A stretch of 64,000 bases of DNA, taken from Nostoc cf. commune SO-36. GTDB taxonomy: Bacteria; Cyanobacteriota; Cyanobacteriia; Cyanobacteriales; Nostocaceae. The stretch covers positions 558,001-622,000 of the forward strand of contig NZ_AP025732.1 in NCBI RefSeq assembly GCF_023734775.1. The letters run 5' to 3'. The notes beneath the pieces are model-generated. The model searched no databases and was not told the DNA's origin. It worked only from the letters and a program-made list of their open reading frames with translations. The stretch's first letter is position 1; the number at the start of each line of letters is the position of its first letter. Shown here one piece after another: positions 37,804-48,350 of the stretch. Both the position numbers and the translations under genes were made by a program.

Positions 37804-38063
37804 TTAATTTAATTGGCGGATAAGTCTATTGGGTATTAGTGATTGTTCTTTACCCATGCCCCACGCCCCATGCCCAATGCCCTAGTTATTAAGATTGCAT
37901 CGGAGAATTAGATAGCTGACACCTGAACGTGCTAAAAGATCCTTAACAGGATGTCGAATCAGGATTGCTCCATCAAGAAAAATTCGTAGTTGCACTTTAT
38001 AACTGATGTAAAGATTTTCACTCGAATACCTTTACAATCCCAAATCTAATATCCCAAATTGTT

Positions 38064-38750
38064 ATGACAGTTGCTCAAAGTCCTTGTGTTTTGGTGGTTG
38101 AAACCGATGAGAGCCTAGCAAATCAACTTTCTTGCGACTTGCAAGAAGCCGGCTATGAATCAATTGTGGTTCATGATGCGACTAGTGGTTTAGAACACTG
38201 TCGCGATCGCCAGCCTGCTTTAATTGTTTTAGACCGAATGCTAGCAGGAGAATCAGGACTCTCATTGTGCAAAAATCTGAGAGGCACTGGTCTGCGATCG
38301 CCTGTATTGATTTTAATGGCAAGAGATACAGTCGATGATCGGGTAGCTTGTCTAGAAGCTGGAGCAGATGATTACATCCTCAAGCCTTATCGTTCAGAAG
38401 ACTTTTTGAAATTAATTCGCCTCTACTTAAAACCCGATATCGATACCACAGAGCAATTACGCTTTGGAGATTTAATTTTAGATATATCAACTCGCCGTGC
38501 AATACACAACGGACGGGCAATTGACTTGACAATGAAGGAATTTGAACTCTTAAAATTCTTAATGGAACATCCTCGTGAGGTATTAACCCGCGAACAAATT
38601 CTCGAAAATGTTTGGGGTTACGACTTTCTGGGTGAGTCGAATGTAATTGAAGTATACATCCGTTACTTGCGGTTAAAAATTGAAGATGAAGGTCAAAAGC
38701 GCCTCATTCAAACGGTGCGCGGCGTAGGGTACGTTTTAAGAGAATCTTAA
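38064..38750 (+). CDS. nblR: Response regulator NblR (OmpR family)
   Basis: Regulator needed in unicellular cyanobacteria for phycobilisome breakdown and survival under nutrient or light stress. The 228 residues comprise a receiver domain (about 8-122) and an OmpR-type winged helix (about 130-228, TMKEFELLKFLMEHPREVL, NVIEVYIRYLRLKI, VRGVGYVL). The receiver keeps an Asp in LIVLDRML and the Lys in YILKPY, but the switch Thr/Ser is Met (LILMARD). This fits reports that NblR can work without phosphorylation. The near-identity to the conserved block MLAGESGLSLCKN supports NblR over other OmpR regulators. A palindromic repeat follows the stop. Confidence 0.9.
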   Translation: MTVAQSPCVLVVETDESLANQLSCDLQEAGYESIVVHDATSGLEHCRDRQPALIVLDRMLAGESGLSLCKNLRGTGLRSPVLILMARDTVDDRVACLEAGADDYILKPYRSEDFLKLIRLYLKPDIDTTEQLRFGDLILDISTRRAIHNGRAIDLTMKEFELLKFLMEHPREVLTREQILENVWGYDFLGESNVIEVYIRYLRLKIEDEGQKRLIQTVRGVGYVLRES

Positions 38751-38762
38751 TACAATGTCTAA

Positions 38763-38818
38763 GCTAGTTTTGAGGGTTTGTAGCCAGCACTAAAGTCCTG
38801 ACTACAAACTTGCTTACG
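38763..38818. repeat. Palindromic repeat after nblR (GCTAGTTTTGAG family)
   Basis: GTTTGTAG/CTACAAAC stem with a short middle, preceded by GCTAGTTTTGAGG and followed by TTGCTTAC. The same flanks and a longer version of the palindrome lie at 58003-58080, after pgm. Confidence 0.7.
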
Positions 38819-38986
38819 CATCAATTTAAACTTGACAGACCATTAATAGACTGTGGTGGAAGTTTGCCTACTTCGTTACCTCGTTTCCAGTATCAGACTG
38901 GGAATGCACACTTGGGGGCTGCTGCCATCTTTTTCTGCTGACAACACTGTAAAATTGATATCTAAATTACAAAATGGAAAAACTAT

Positions 38987-39493
38987 ATGACTCGTCGGCT
39001 AGCTTTGCTTTCGATGTTGCTCAGTATGTTCCTAATGGGCTGTTCTGTGCCAACAACAGCTAACCCTCCCATGCCCACCTCTGCTTCTCAAACTCCAGCA
39101 CCAGAGAGTTTAGGTCAAACACTACCAATTTCTGCTAAAGCCATTATTCCTAATGGCACAATAATTCAATTAGAGGTAGCGGAAACTCCCCAACAACAGG
39201 CAATGGGGTTGATGTATCGACCAGCGTTGCCAGATGACCGGGGGATGCTGTTTGGGTTCCCTTCTGCACGACCAGTCAGCTTCTGGATGAAGAATGTACC
39301 AGTGCCATTGGATATGGTATTTTTACATAACGGTGTAGTTAAATATATTCAAGCATCTGCGGCTCCTTGTGCAGCTGAACCTTGTCCTACCTATGGCCCC
39401 AAGACACCAATCGATAAGGTGATTGAACTTCGCTCTGGAAGAGCTGCCGAATTGAAGTTGAAAGTGGGCGATATTGTCAAAATTGAATTTTGA
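38987..39493 (+). CDS. DUF192 lipoprotein
   Basis: A 168-residue secreted protein. The signal segment LLSMLLSMFLMGC gives a lipobox with Cys at about residue 19. A Pro/Thr-rich linker and one DUF192 domain (about 45-168) follow. The domain includes TPQQQAMGLMYRPALPDDRG, MLFGF, FWMKNVPVPLDMVFL and VIELRSGRAAEL. DUF192 proteins are found near CspA-like or carbohydrate systems, but their activity is unknown. GGAAAAA lies 5-8 bases before the ATG. Confidence 0.88.
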   Translation: MTRRLALLSMLLSMFLMGCSVPTTANPPMPTSASQTPAPESLGQTLPISAKAIIPNGTIIQLEVAETPQQQAMGLMYRPALPDDRGMLFGFPSARPVSFWMKNVPVPLDMVFLHNGVVKYIQASAAPCAAEPCPTYGPKTPIDKVIELRSGRAAELKLKVGDIVKIEF

Positions 39494-40003
39494 GACTTCG
39501 GTGCTTTGTGGGGATACATATTTGAGTGGTTACTCGGTTGAAAACCTACACGGTCGAAATATATGTTTTTTTTGTAAAAAATGTCACGTATTGTGGCAAA
39601 AAAGTCATCTGTAACGCTACTATTTAAAAACTGTGGTAATAATATAAAACTCGCCTGTCTCCAACCTAAAATCGCAGTCTTAAGGTTTGGTCGCAAAAAT
39701 ATTCCCTTGGGCGTAAGTGTAAATAGTCGCCAATAAGAGAGTATAGGCTATGGAATCTTTGTTACTACCTGTGTAATTAAATAAAGCAGAAAAGTAAACA
39801 AAATGGAGCCAATTTAACTAAGTAAAAATACTGCTGAAAAATCGAGCAGGTGATTTGTACGAAAATTCCTATTTCTCAGACGCTTTATGAAAAGCCTCTT
39901 TTGAAGGGAAATCAAAAAAACTGTGCCGGGGTGTATAGCCGATAACGGCACAGTGACAAATAAAATACTGGCTACTGGCTAGCAAGAAATGGTGAACTGA
40001 TAT
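39494..40003. other. AT-rich intergenic region
   Basis: Leader side of the small gene at 40004. It contains the A-tract hairpin at 39913-39954 and nothing else recognisable. Confidence 0.5.
39913..39954 (-). terminator. A-tract plus hairpin, terminator-like on the minus strand
   Basis: AAAAAAA followed by ACTGTGCCG…CGGCACAGT (17-base loop) on the plus strand. Read on the minus strand it is a perfect 9-bp stem followed by a T run. No minus-strand gene stops here. It lies 50 bp before the DUF2949-like gene, and the loop lies in that gene's leader. Confidence 0.45.
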
Positions 40004-40231
40004 ATGACAATACATTCTGTACAAGGAGGTGAGATACAAGTGTCACCATCAAAATATTCTCGACTGATTCATTTTTTGCAAGAAGATTTGGCAATTTCCA
40101 CAGCATCACTAGCGCTGGCGCTTCGCCATCGGGAGCAAGACCCAGGCCCTTTGGCAATGATTCTCTGGCAGTATGGGTTGATTACTTTAGACCAGTTAGA
40201 ACAAATTTATGATTGGCTTGAAACAGCATAG
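40004..40231 (+). CDS. Small cyanobacterial protein, DUF2949-like
   Basis: A 75-residue soluble protein. The part LIHFLQEDLAISTASLALAL followed by PLAMILWQYGLITLDQLEQI is the pattern of the DUF2949 family, which is specific to cyanobacteria and of unknown role. The helix-turn-helix-like spacing (LAISTASLALALRH) suggests a winged-helix-like fold. AGGAGG lies inside the frame after the first ATG, so a start a few codons further on (GTG at 40040) is also possible. Confidence 0.75.
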   Translation: MTIHSVQGGEIQVSPSKYSRLIHFLQEDLAISTASLALALRHREQDPGPLAMILWQYGLITLDQLEQIYDWLETA

Positions 40232-40642
40232 ATTATCCCAATTTTGGATTTTAGGTCGCGCCTTTGATGCGCTTTCAGCCCAAGTTGGGTTTTGGATTAA
40301 AAGTCTCTACCAAAAGACTATTACCAGAATCTCAAACAACACTACTTGTACCAATTTGGTATCATACTAAGTTGCCAAAGTTACTCTTGTTTGACGTAAA
40401 AGACTTTGTGCGACTGTCTTCTAGGCAAATAATACTATCTAGGGCAACTTGGTATGATTTAGGAGAATTGAGGTATGTCACATCCACTTTATCTTCTGCA
40501 AAGGTTCGTATCTAGTCTTAACTCTGACGGTTTCTACTCATTTATATCCAAATTAAAAGAGCGAGTTGATAATTTAACTCGCTCTTTTAATTTAGTACTC
40601 AGTAATGAGTAAAAATCATACTCATCACTCACGGCTTAGTAT
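40232..40642. other. Intergenic region with an inverted repeat
   Basis: Inverted repeat ATCATACTAAGTTGCC (40361-40376) and GGCAACTTGGTATGAT (40443-40458), one mismatch, about 98 bp overall. No target duplication was found, so it may be a decayed MITE. The terminator at 40553-40590 closes the aminotransferase gene. An 83-codon frame over this stretch is not gene-like. Confidence 0.55.
40553..40590 (-). terminator. Bidirectional terminator
   Basis: Perfect 15-bp stem TTAAAAGAGCGAGTT/AACTCGCTCTTTTAA with an 8-base loop. It lies 53 bp beyond the aminotransferase stop. Confidence 0.88.
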
Positions 40643-41797
40643 TCAGGAATTATTAAACACTCTAACTGCTGCTGCTACACCAGACCCAGGGGTAAAGTTT
40701 TCGTGACCAAGTTCTGAGAGGGTAACTTCTAGAGATGCTATACAACTGAGGATATCGCGATCGCTCACAAAACCCAAGTGACCAATGCGGAAAATCTTGT
40801 TACTCAAATGATCTTGACCACCCGCTAGGGCAATATCAAAGCGTTTTTTCATTAATGACCGAATCTTATCCGATTCAATTCCTTGTGGTGCTACAGCCGT
40901 AATTGCCGGACTAGCGGAACTATCTGCTGCAAACAGGGGTAAATTTAAGCCTTGAATCGCGGCGCGGGTAGCATTCTTCAGCCGTTCATGTCGAGCAAAT
41001 ATTGACTCCAAGCCTTCCTCTTTCATGATTCGCAACGTGGTGTGTAGCGCTACGATCAAATTTACAGGTGGAGTAAATGGAGTTGTATTTTTGGCTGTGG
41101 CTTTACGATATTTGCCTAAATCCAAATAATATTTCGGTAGCTTCGCAGTTTTGTAAGCTTCCCAAGCTTTGGGACTGACAGAGACAAAACCCAATCCTGG
41201 CGGAATCATATAACCTTTTTGGGAACCAGAGGCGACGATATCCAAGCCCCAAGCATCTACGGGTAGATTGAATGCACCCAAGCTAGTGACGGCATCAACG
41301 ATAATTAAAGCTTCACCGTGTTCTTTGACGTGGCGATTGATGCTTTCTAGGTCATTCAACACACCTGTCGAAGTTTCGCTGTGGGTAATGATTACAGCTT
41401 TAATTTGCTTTTGGGTATCTGCTTGGAGTTTTTCGGCAAATACTGCGGGGTCTAAAGGTTTTCCCCATTCCACCTTAACTTCTTCTACATTCAAACCGTA
41501 GGCTTGGCCAACTTCTACCCAGCGTTCGCCAAATTTACCATTAGAGCCAACTAAAATGCGATCGCCTGGAGAGAGAAAATTAATTATTCCCGCTTCTACA
41601 GCACCCGTACCACTAACATTCAGCGTCAGCACATCACTTTGAGTTTGGTGCAGCCACTTGAGGTTTTCTGTCACCTCTGCCAAGATGTTGCTAAACTCAC
41701 TAGTCCTGTGCCCAATCGGATGCTTGGCTAATGCCAGTAAAGCAGCTTCTGGCACCGGGGTAGGGCCTGGAATCATCAGCATCAGCTTATCGTTCAT
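40643..41797 (-). CDS. Class V aminotransferase (alanine/serine-glyoxylate type)
   Basis: PLP-dependent aminotransferase of 384 residues. The PLP Lys is Lys194 in SGSQKGYMIPPG, the cofactor Asp is in IIVDAVTSLGAF, and the N-terminus MIPGPTPVPEA is that of the alanine-glyoxylate/serine-pyruvate group. In cyanobacteria it probably amidates glyoxylate from photorespiratory glycolate to glycine. Older annotations call this family the 'small subunit of soluble hydrogenase', a misnomer. The gene has its own terminator and a long upstream region. Confidence 0.92.
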   Translation of the reverse strand: MNDKLMLMIPGPTPVPEAALLALAKHPIGHRTSEFSNILAEVTENLKWLHQTQSDVLTLNVSGTGAVEAGIINFLSPGDRILVGSNGKFGERWVEVGQAYGLNVEEVKVEWGKPLDPAVFAEKLQADTQKQIKAVIITHSETSTGVLNDLESINRHVKEHGEALIIVDAVTSLGAFNLPVDAWGLDIVASGSQKGYMIPPGLGFVSVSPKAWEAYKTAKLPKYYLDLGKYRKATAKNTTPFTPPVNLIVALHTTLRIMKEEGLESIFARHERLKNATRAAIQGLNLPLFAADSSASPAITAVAPQGIESDKIRSLMKKRFDIALAGGQDHLSNKIFRIGHLGFVSDRDILSCIASLEVTLSELGHENFTPGSGVAAAVRVFNNS

Positions 41798-42194
41798 GTG
41801 TGTATCCTACAAAATCAAATAAAAGTCAAAATTGTGAGAAGTTGGTTAAGTCTGATAGCAAATTCTAGATATTCATCTACAAATTCCACTCAGTTCGTCA
41901 CCAGCCTTGTTGTATATTTTCCAAATTCATAGGAAAAGTATCGTGGGAGTTAATGATCGGTCAGCTTGACCTTTGCAATTTATACGAGACTTCAACTCAG
42001 ATAAAACCCCTGTTCCAGGCAATCTTACCACACACCTAGACACTAGGTTAAGGCGTTTGCTCGTAGGAGAGTGGCTATTTTAGCCAAAGGCGAAACGTCT
42101 ATCTAGATAAGGCACAGGAATAATAAATTTTTAAATTTACCCGTAATCCCTTCCTATTGTTTTTATAAAAACACGCGAAATCGTCTTGAATATC

Positions 42195-42485
42195 GCGGGA
42201 ATCATCAGTGAAAAAGAGATGTTTTGCTTCCACGAAGGAAGTAACCACCTACACTATGCGGAAGACATGGATGTCACCGTTTGCTAAGAGATAGAAGATA
42301 CCCAACTCAAACTTTTCAATGTGCTTGAGTCGATGATTTGTTCTTGGGTTGCCATTCTCCAAAGAATATTTTTATCTATAGAGGAGATGATGATTTATTT
42401 AATTCAAAATCGCTTCGATGCCAATATCCAAGCTTTCTTTGGCTGACTCAATGGCGATGCATTTGCCGCCGAAGTTGAGAGATTT
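42195..42485 (-). pseudogene. Possible decayed coding sequence, family unknown
   Basis: One minus-strand frame carries two protein-like stretches, LNFGGKCIAIESAKESLDIG…EAILN and FELGIFYLLANGDIHVFRIV, separated and followed by stop codons. I recognise no family. Composition differs from random AT-rich sequence, so a dead gene is likely but unproven. Confidence 0.35.
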
Positions 42486-42841
42486 ATGCTACTAATTGCT
42501 GCACATTATAAAACTACACTCAGTAGTAAGCGATGCCTACGATAGGCTACACTTACGCTAATAAACTATAAGTTTTTATACTAAGCTTACAAAATTGCTA
42601 CAATCGTGCTTAGTCTTCTTAGTTACTATTCATGGTGAGTCGTTTTTAACTAGTGTTCAGTTCATAAACTGTCACTCACTAGATCCCCGGTATTCTTGCA
42701 AAAGAGATATTCTTAGTTAGTGCAAGGAGTGATACCATTTCACCACATGTTTGTCACAAGTTATCCCCGCAATTCTCTCTCCTTAGGGAGTGTTGCAGAT
42801 TTCAAATGTTGCATCAAACGAGTGAGTTGGTATAAGCTTTT

Positions 42842-42885
42842 ACGAGAAAGCGCTTGAGTGAGCAAAACCTCAAGCGCTTTTTCGT
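42842..42885 (+). terminator. Orphan terminator
   Basis: Perfect 12-bp stem AAAGCGCTTGAG/CTCAAGCGCTTT with a 10-base loop and a T-rich tail. No gene ends upstream on the plus strand for over 2 kb. It may close a small RNA transcribed from about 42600; on the minus strand there is no obvious gene either. Confidence 0.7.
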
Positions 42886-43030
42886 GTATAAATAAAACAG
42901 TCCAACTCTCTGGACAATAATTAAAAATGTTTTTAAATACACATATACCAGAGAAGGAAACTACTATTAGAAAAATTGTTGCAACATATACTTGATGACT
43001 CTAGCATTTGTACGTTCCATCAAAACCTTT

Positions 43031-43332
43031 CTAAGTGACTGGACGTACCACACGAATTAGTTTTCCTTGCAACGGTTCTTCTGTTGTCACAACTTCATCT
43101 ATCAGTGCTCCAAACTGTTCCAATTACGATTGTTTGTACAAACAATAATACCGAAGTGGCTATAATCACGACGATGCAAACGGATAAAATCATTCCTGTT
43201 GATAGTTAATATCGAGCGTTTTTGACTTGTAGCAAATGCCAGCACTTCCTTATCAGGTATACCTTTATAGCCTGCAATTTTTCACGCTTGTCTGAGGGCA
43301 AGAAGTTGTTGTTCTAACTCTTTGAGTGTCAC
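43031..43332 (-). pseudogene. Broken PIN-like (DUF5615) toxin gene
   Basis: From a GTG at 43332 the frame reads TLKELEQQLLALRQA, then a TGA stop, then IAGYKGIPDKEVLAFATSQK and RSILTINRNDFIRLHRRDYS with FGIIVCTNN. The tail LIDEVVTTEEPLQGKLIRVV continues in another frame. The centre matches DUF5615, a PIN-nuclease-like family paired with DUF433 antitoxins. The N-terminal catalytic part is missing or fused to an unrelated start, and one stop plus one frameshift disable what remains. This is the ruin of a toxin-antitoxin locus. Confidence 0.75.
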
Positions 43333-43516
43333 GGATGTAAATCCTCTGATGTTTTGTCAGGCTACATTTACAATTTTATCGATTGCTAAGTACAACATTT
43401 CATTAATAATTCGTAGCCAAATATTTGCGCCCCTACCCTGTGGTAAGGCGAAGTGCATCTACATCTACATTTAAATTTCAACCCTCAATTCGCAACGATT
43501 TTACCTAAAGCTGTAC

Positions 43517-46159
43517 TTAGCTGACTACAAAATTCACCAACTTTCCAGGCACTACAATTACCTTTTTAATCTCTTTGCCTTCGATATAACGCTGGGCAAT
43601 TTCTGATTCACGGGCATACTTCTCCTGTGCTGCTTTATCTGCTTGTGCTGAGACTTGAATCGAGCCGCGAGTTTTACCCATAACTTGAATCACTAAAGTG
43701 ATTTCATCCGCAATCAAAGCAGCAGGATCAAATGATGGCCAAGTTTGAGTGTGGACTGAATCACTTTCACCCAATAAATGCCACAATTCATCAGCAATGT
43801 GTGGTGCAAATGGTGCTAGCAATACTACCAAAGTCCGAATACCTTCTGCATAAATTGGTGAATTTTTCCCGTCGGCATCAGTTAGGGCGTTGCTCAACTT
43901 CATCAATTCTGAAATAGCTGTGTTGAATTGATATTCGTCTTCAACGTCTTCTGTGACTGCTTCAATAGCCGTATGAATTGCCCGTCGCAACTCCTTTTCT
44001 GCTTTAGTTAAATTAGCGAGTTGGGCTTGCTTACGGGATACCCCAGCCGCAACATAATCTGTCACCAAACGCCAAACCCGATTTAAAAAGCGGAATTGTC
44101 CTTCCACATCAGCTTCATCCCATTCCAAATCTTTTTCTGGCGGCGCTTTGAACAAGATGAACATCCGCGCTGTATCTATACCGTATTTGGAAATTACATC
44201 TTCTGGAGCTACACCGTTGCCCTTTGATTTAGACATGGTAGCGTAGAGACGTTGTAGTGGTTCGCCTGTCTGGGGGTCGCGGGGGTCAGCTGAATTTACC
44301 AGCTCAGAAGGAATCCATTTATCTTTACCACCCTTGTTGGGATTTAGGTAAGTTAAACCCTGTACCATACCTTGAGTTAACAGGCGTTGGAAGGGTTCAT
44401 CAAAATTCAGTAACCCTCTGTCTCGCAGAACCTTGGTAAAGAACCGCGAATATAACAAATGTAAAATTGCGTGTTCAATTCCACCTACATACTGATCAAC
44501 TGGCATCCAGTCATTAATTTTACTGGAATCAAAAACCTGTTGTTCATTTTTAGCGTCAGGGAAGCGCAAGAAATACCACGACGAATCAATAAAAGTATCC
44601 ATCGTGTCAGTTTCCCGCTTCGCTGGAGTGCTGCAAGTTGGACAAGGCACATTTACCCAACTTTCCAGCTGAGTCAAAGGTGAACCGCCACGTCCAGTAA
44701 ATTCCACCTCTTCCGGTAACTGTACTGGTAAATCTTTATCAGGCACTGGCACTATCCCACAGTTGGGGCAGTGAATTACAGGTATTGGTGCGCCCCAGTA
44801 ACGCTGCCGCGAAATTAACCAATCCCGCAAGCGATATTGCACCCGCACTTTACCAAAACCCTGTTGTTCGGCGTATTCAATTATTGCTTGTTTAGCATCT
44901 GTGGAAGTCATACCAGTAAAAAGCCCAGAATTAATTAAAATTCCTGGTTCAGTGTATGCCTGGTTATATTCAATTTGGATGAGTTGTGTGACTTCATCAA
45001 TCTCTGATGTTGGAGTTAAGTCAAAACCTGCAACATCATCCGGGGAAACGATGACAAAATCAACTGGCAAATCGTAATTTTTGGCAAACTTAAAATCTCG
45101 GACATCGTGTGCTGGTACACCCATCACCGCCCCAGTACCATACTCATACAGTACATAGTCAGCAATCCAAATCGGCACTTCTTCCCCTGTAAATGGGTTA
45201 ATTGCCTTACCACCTGTAGGGATACCCCGCTTCGGTTTGTCTTCAGAGGTACGTTCTAACTCACTTTGATTGGAAACCTCTTTAATAAAGGCTTCTACGG
45301 CTGCTTGCTGTTCTTTTGAGGTGACACGTTTTGTCAAGGGATGTTCTGGTGCTAACACTAGGTAGCTGACACCATAAACGGTATCTGGGCGTGTGGTGTA
45401 CACGCCGATTCTTTCATCTATCCCAATGATGGGAAATTCTAAGTAAGCGCCTGTGGATTTACCAATCCAGTTTGCCTGCATCAATTTGACGCGTTCCGGC
45501 CAACCTGTCAATTTATCCAAGTCATTGAGTAATTCTTCGGCGTAGTCGGTAATCTTGAAAAACCACTGCCGCAATAATTTACGCTCAACTATTGCCCCAC
45601 TGCGCCAAGAACGTCCTTCGTTATCGACTTGCTCATTTGCCAGTACAGTTTGGTCAATAGGATCCCAGTTTACAGCTGCTTCTTTTTGATAAGCTAACCC
45701 TGCTTGCAAAAACTGCAAAAAAATCCATTGTGTCCACTTATAATAATCTGGTGAACAGGTAGCAAGTTCGCATTCCCAATCAATGGATAAACCAAGACGC
45801 TGCAATTGTTGCCGCATCTGCGCCATATTTTGATAAGTCCACTTTGCTGGCGGTACACCACGGTCAATGGCGGCATTTTCTGCTGGCAAGCCAAAAGCAT
45901 CCCAACCCATTGGATGTATTACCCGATACCCTTGCATTCGCTTGAGGCGGGCAATTACGTCGGTAATCGTATAATTACGGACGTGACCCATGTGTAGGCT
46001 GCCCGATGGATAAGGGAACATGGAAAGAGCGTAAAATTTTGGCTTGTTAGTAGCTGTCGGTGTTTTGTCTAAGCCAAGTTCTACCCATGTTTTTTGCCAT
46101 TTTTCCTCAATTGCTGCTGGGTTATATCTAGATAAAGAAAAATTAGTGCTATCAGCCAT
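43517..46159 (-). CDS. leuS: Leucyl-tRNA synthetase
   Basis: Class I aminoacyl-tRNA synthetase that charges tRNA-Leu. The 880 residues carry the HIGH box as HMGH in [16 protein letters not shown] (about residues 50-65), the CP1 editing domain ([10 protein letters not shown] near 268, and the Asp-containing [10 protein letters not shown]), a zinc-type insert with CPNC and CPTC, KMSKS as MSKSKGNGV (about residue 650), and an anticodon-binding C-terminus. It is a single gene; upstream lies a 0.9-kb region with a MITE. Confidence 0.97.
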   Translation of the reverse strand: MADSTNFSLSRYNPAAIEEKWQKTWVELGLDKTPTATNKPKFYALSMFPYPSGSLHMGHVRNYTITDVIARLKRMQGYRVIHPMGWDAFGLPAENAAIDRGVPPAKWTYQNMAQMRQQLQRLGLSIDWECELATCSPDYYKWTQWIFLQFLQAGLAYQKEAAVNWDPIDQTVLANEQVDNEGRSWRSGAIVERKLLRQWFFKITDYAEELLNDLDKLTGWPERVKLMQANWIGKSTGAYLEFPIIGIDERIGVYTTRPDTVYGVSYLVLAPEHPLTKRVTSKEQQAAVEAFIKEVSNQSELERTSEDKPKRGIPTGGKAINPFTGEEVPIWIADYVLYEYGTGAVMGVPAHDVRDFKFAKNYDLPVDFVIVSPDDVAGFDLTPTSEIDEVTQLIQIEYNQAYTEPGILINSGLFTGMTSTDAKQAIIEYAEQQGFGKVRVQYRLRDWLISRQRYWGAPIPVIHCPNCGIVPVPDKDLPVQLPEEVEFTGRGGSPLTQLESWVNVPCPTCSTPAKRETDTMDTFIDSSWYFLRFPDAKNEQQVFDSSKINDWMPVDQYVGGIEHAILHLLYSRFFTKVLRDRGLLNFDEPFQRLLTQGMVQGLTYLNPNKGGKDKWIPSELVNSADPRDPQTGEPLQRLYATMSKSKGNGVAPEDVISKYGIDTARMFILFKAPPEKDLEWDEADVEGQFRFLNRVWRLVTDYVAAGVSRKQAQLANLTKAEKELRRAIHTAIEAVTEDVEDEYQFNTAISELMKLSNALTDADGKNSPIYAEGIRTLVVLLAPFAPHIADELWHLLGESDSVHTQTWPSFDPAALIADEITLVIQVMGKTRGSIQVSAQADKAAQEKYARESEIAQRYIEGKEIKKVIVVPGKLVNFVVS

Positions 46160-47068
<909 letters not shown>

Positions 47069-47515
47069 ATGGTTGAATCAAATATAAAATTTTCTGATTT
47101 AGTGCAGGTTTTTGTCTACGGCACGCTCAAACCAGGTGAAACTAATTATCAAAGATACTGTGCTGGCAAAGTAGTTGATGTTAAAAGAGTCTTTGTACAA
47201 GGCAAATTGTTTGCTCTGCCAATGGGCTACCCAGCGATGACACTAGGGGATAGCCAAGTTCACGGATATTTACTCTCTTTTTCCGACCCAAGGATTTTAA
47301 ATGAGCTAGACGTGCTGGAAGATTACCAGCCCAATAGACAAACGCCAGAAAACCTCTATAATCGACAAATTATTGAGGTTTACGAGGCACAGTCGCTCTC
47401 TTATAGTTGGGCTTGGGTTTATTTAATGACTCTAGACCGAGTTGAGCAATTAGGAGGCTTTCTCCAACCTGATGGCTGGTGGAGCGGCTGTGGTTTAACC
47501 GCAAAACATAGTTAA
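47069..47515 (+). CDS. Gamma-glutamylcyclotransferase-fold protein
   Basis: A 148-residue GGCT-like (AIG2/BtrG) protein. It has the substrate-loop motif VYGTLKPGETNY near the start, GYPAMTL, HGYLLSF and the catalytic Glu in DVLEDYQP. Members cleave gamma-glutamyl peptides or amines. The actual substrate here is unknown. The frame starts at GTG 47066 and the ATG at 47069 follows directly; I use the ATG. It is convergent with the anti-sigma gene. Confidence 0.87.
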   Translation: MVESNIKFSDLVQVFVYGTLKPGETNYQRYCAGKVVDVKRVFVQGKLFALPMGYPAMTLGDSQVHGYLLSFSDPRILNELDVLEDYQPNRQTPENLYNRQIIEVYEAQSLSYSWAWVYLMTLDRVEQLGGFLQPDGWWSGCGLTAKHS

Positions 47516-47535
47516 TGAGTAAACTGTCAATGCAA

Positions 47536-48150
47536 TTAGTTTATATCCTGTTTGGAGTCGTGCTGTTGCGGCTGTACCGGATAAATTGAATTTTCTGGAG
47601 AGGCTACTGCTGCTTTAGGAATTTCAATTACCGGGTTATTTAGTCCCACCATCAAAGGGGAAGGTGGAATTATAGACGCTGAGGACGTTTGTATCGGTTC
47701 TCTTTGTGGTCGTTGTGCCAGTTGTGGCGCCGTCGAACCACCACTTACTAAGCCAGATACTGCGCCGATTACACAAGCAGCAACAGCTGCACCTCCCACC
47801 ATCCAGTTTAAACGGGAGCGACGGCGCAAACGTGTCAATACTTGCTGAACTGTTTCTTCTGGCGACTGTTGGGCTGCTGGCACTGGGAGCGTCCGCAAGC
47901 CTTGCCGCAGCTTTAACAATCGAGCATATAAACATTGAACTGAGGCATCATTTGCCAGCCATTCTTCTACTTGCCTGCGTTCGGTGGCTGTGACTTCACC
48001 ATCCAGGTAAGCACTCAATAACTCGAAGCGATCGCGCTTCACCATATCCATAAGACCCGTTGATTCATTGGTATGATTGGCCATTCCATCTGACAAATCT
48101 TGAGGAAGTTGCAAAGGAGAACGGTCGTAAAACTGAGAATCAGTAGTCAT
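47536..48150 (-). CDS. Anti-sigma factor for SigG
   Basis: A 204-residue protein with a soluble N-terminal anti-sigma domain (about 38-105, FELLSAYLDGEVTATERRQV followed by EEWLANDASV), one membrane helix (about 118-140, WMVGGAAVAACVIGAVSGLV) and a Pro/Gln-rich outer part. It lacks the HxxxCxxC zinc motif of ZAS anti-sigma factors. It lies 200 bp downstream of sigG on the same strand, the usual pairing. In Anabaena the equivalent holds SigG inactive until envelope stress. Here its partner gene carries a frameshift. Confidence 0.85.
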   Translation of the reverse strand: MTTDSQFYDRSPLQLPQDLSDGMANHTNESTGLMDMVKRDRFELLSAYLDGEVTATERRQVEEWLANDASVQCLYARLLKLRQGLRTLPVPAAQQSPEETVQQVLTRLRRRSRLNWMVGGAAVAACVIGAVSGLVSGGSTAPQLAQRPQREPIQTSSASIIPPSPLMVGLNNPVIEIPKAAVASPENSIYPVQPQQHDSKQDIN

Positions 48151-48350
48151 CTTAACATTATTACCAACTCATACACGGGTAAACTGGGCGCAAATTTCGG
48201 AGAAATTAGCCAATTTTCCTCCTAAGGGCACAAGCGATCTACGTCTTTTTGGGAATTCTTAATCTATGCTTAAATTCTGCTATTGGGCAGAGGCAAGATA
48301 CTGTAAATTAGGAATCTAGATAATTCTGCAAGTGAGCTTGCAGCCTCGTT

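Larger units (their letters stand above)
41798..43516. other. Long region of decayed sequence
   Basis: About 1.7 kb with no intact gene between the aminotransferase and leuS. It contains a possible coding relic at 42195-42485 (minus), an orphan hairpin terminator at 42842-42885, and the broken PIN-like gene at 43031-43332. The rest (41798-42180, 42890-43020) shows nothing recognisable. Confidence 0.6.

Noticed and set aside
40264..40515. 83-codon plus-strand frame
   Set aside because: Overlaps an inverted repeat and lacks protein-like features.
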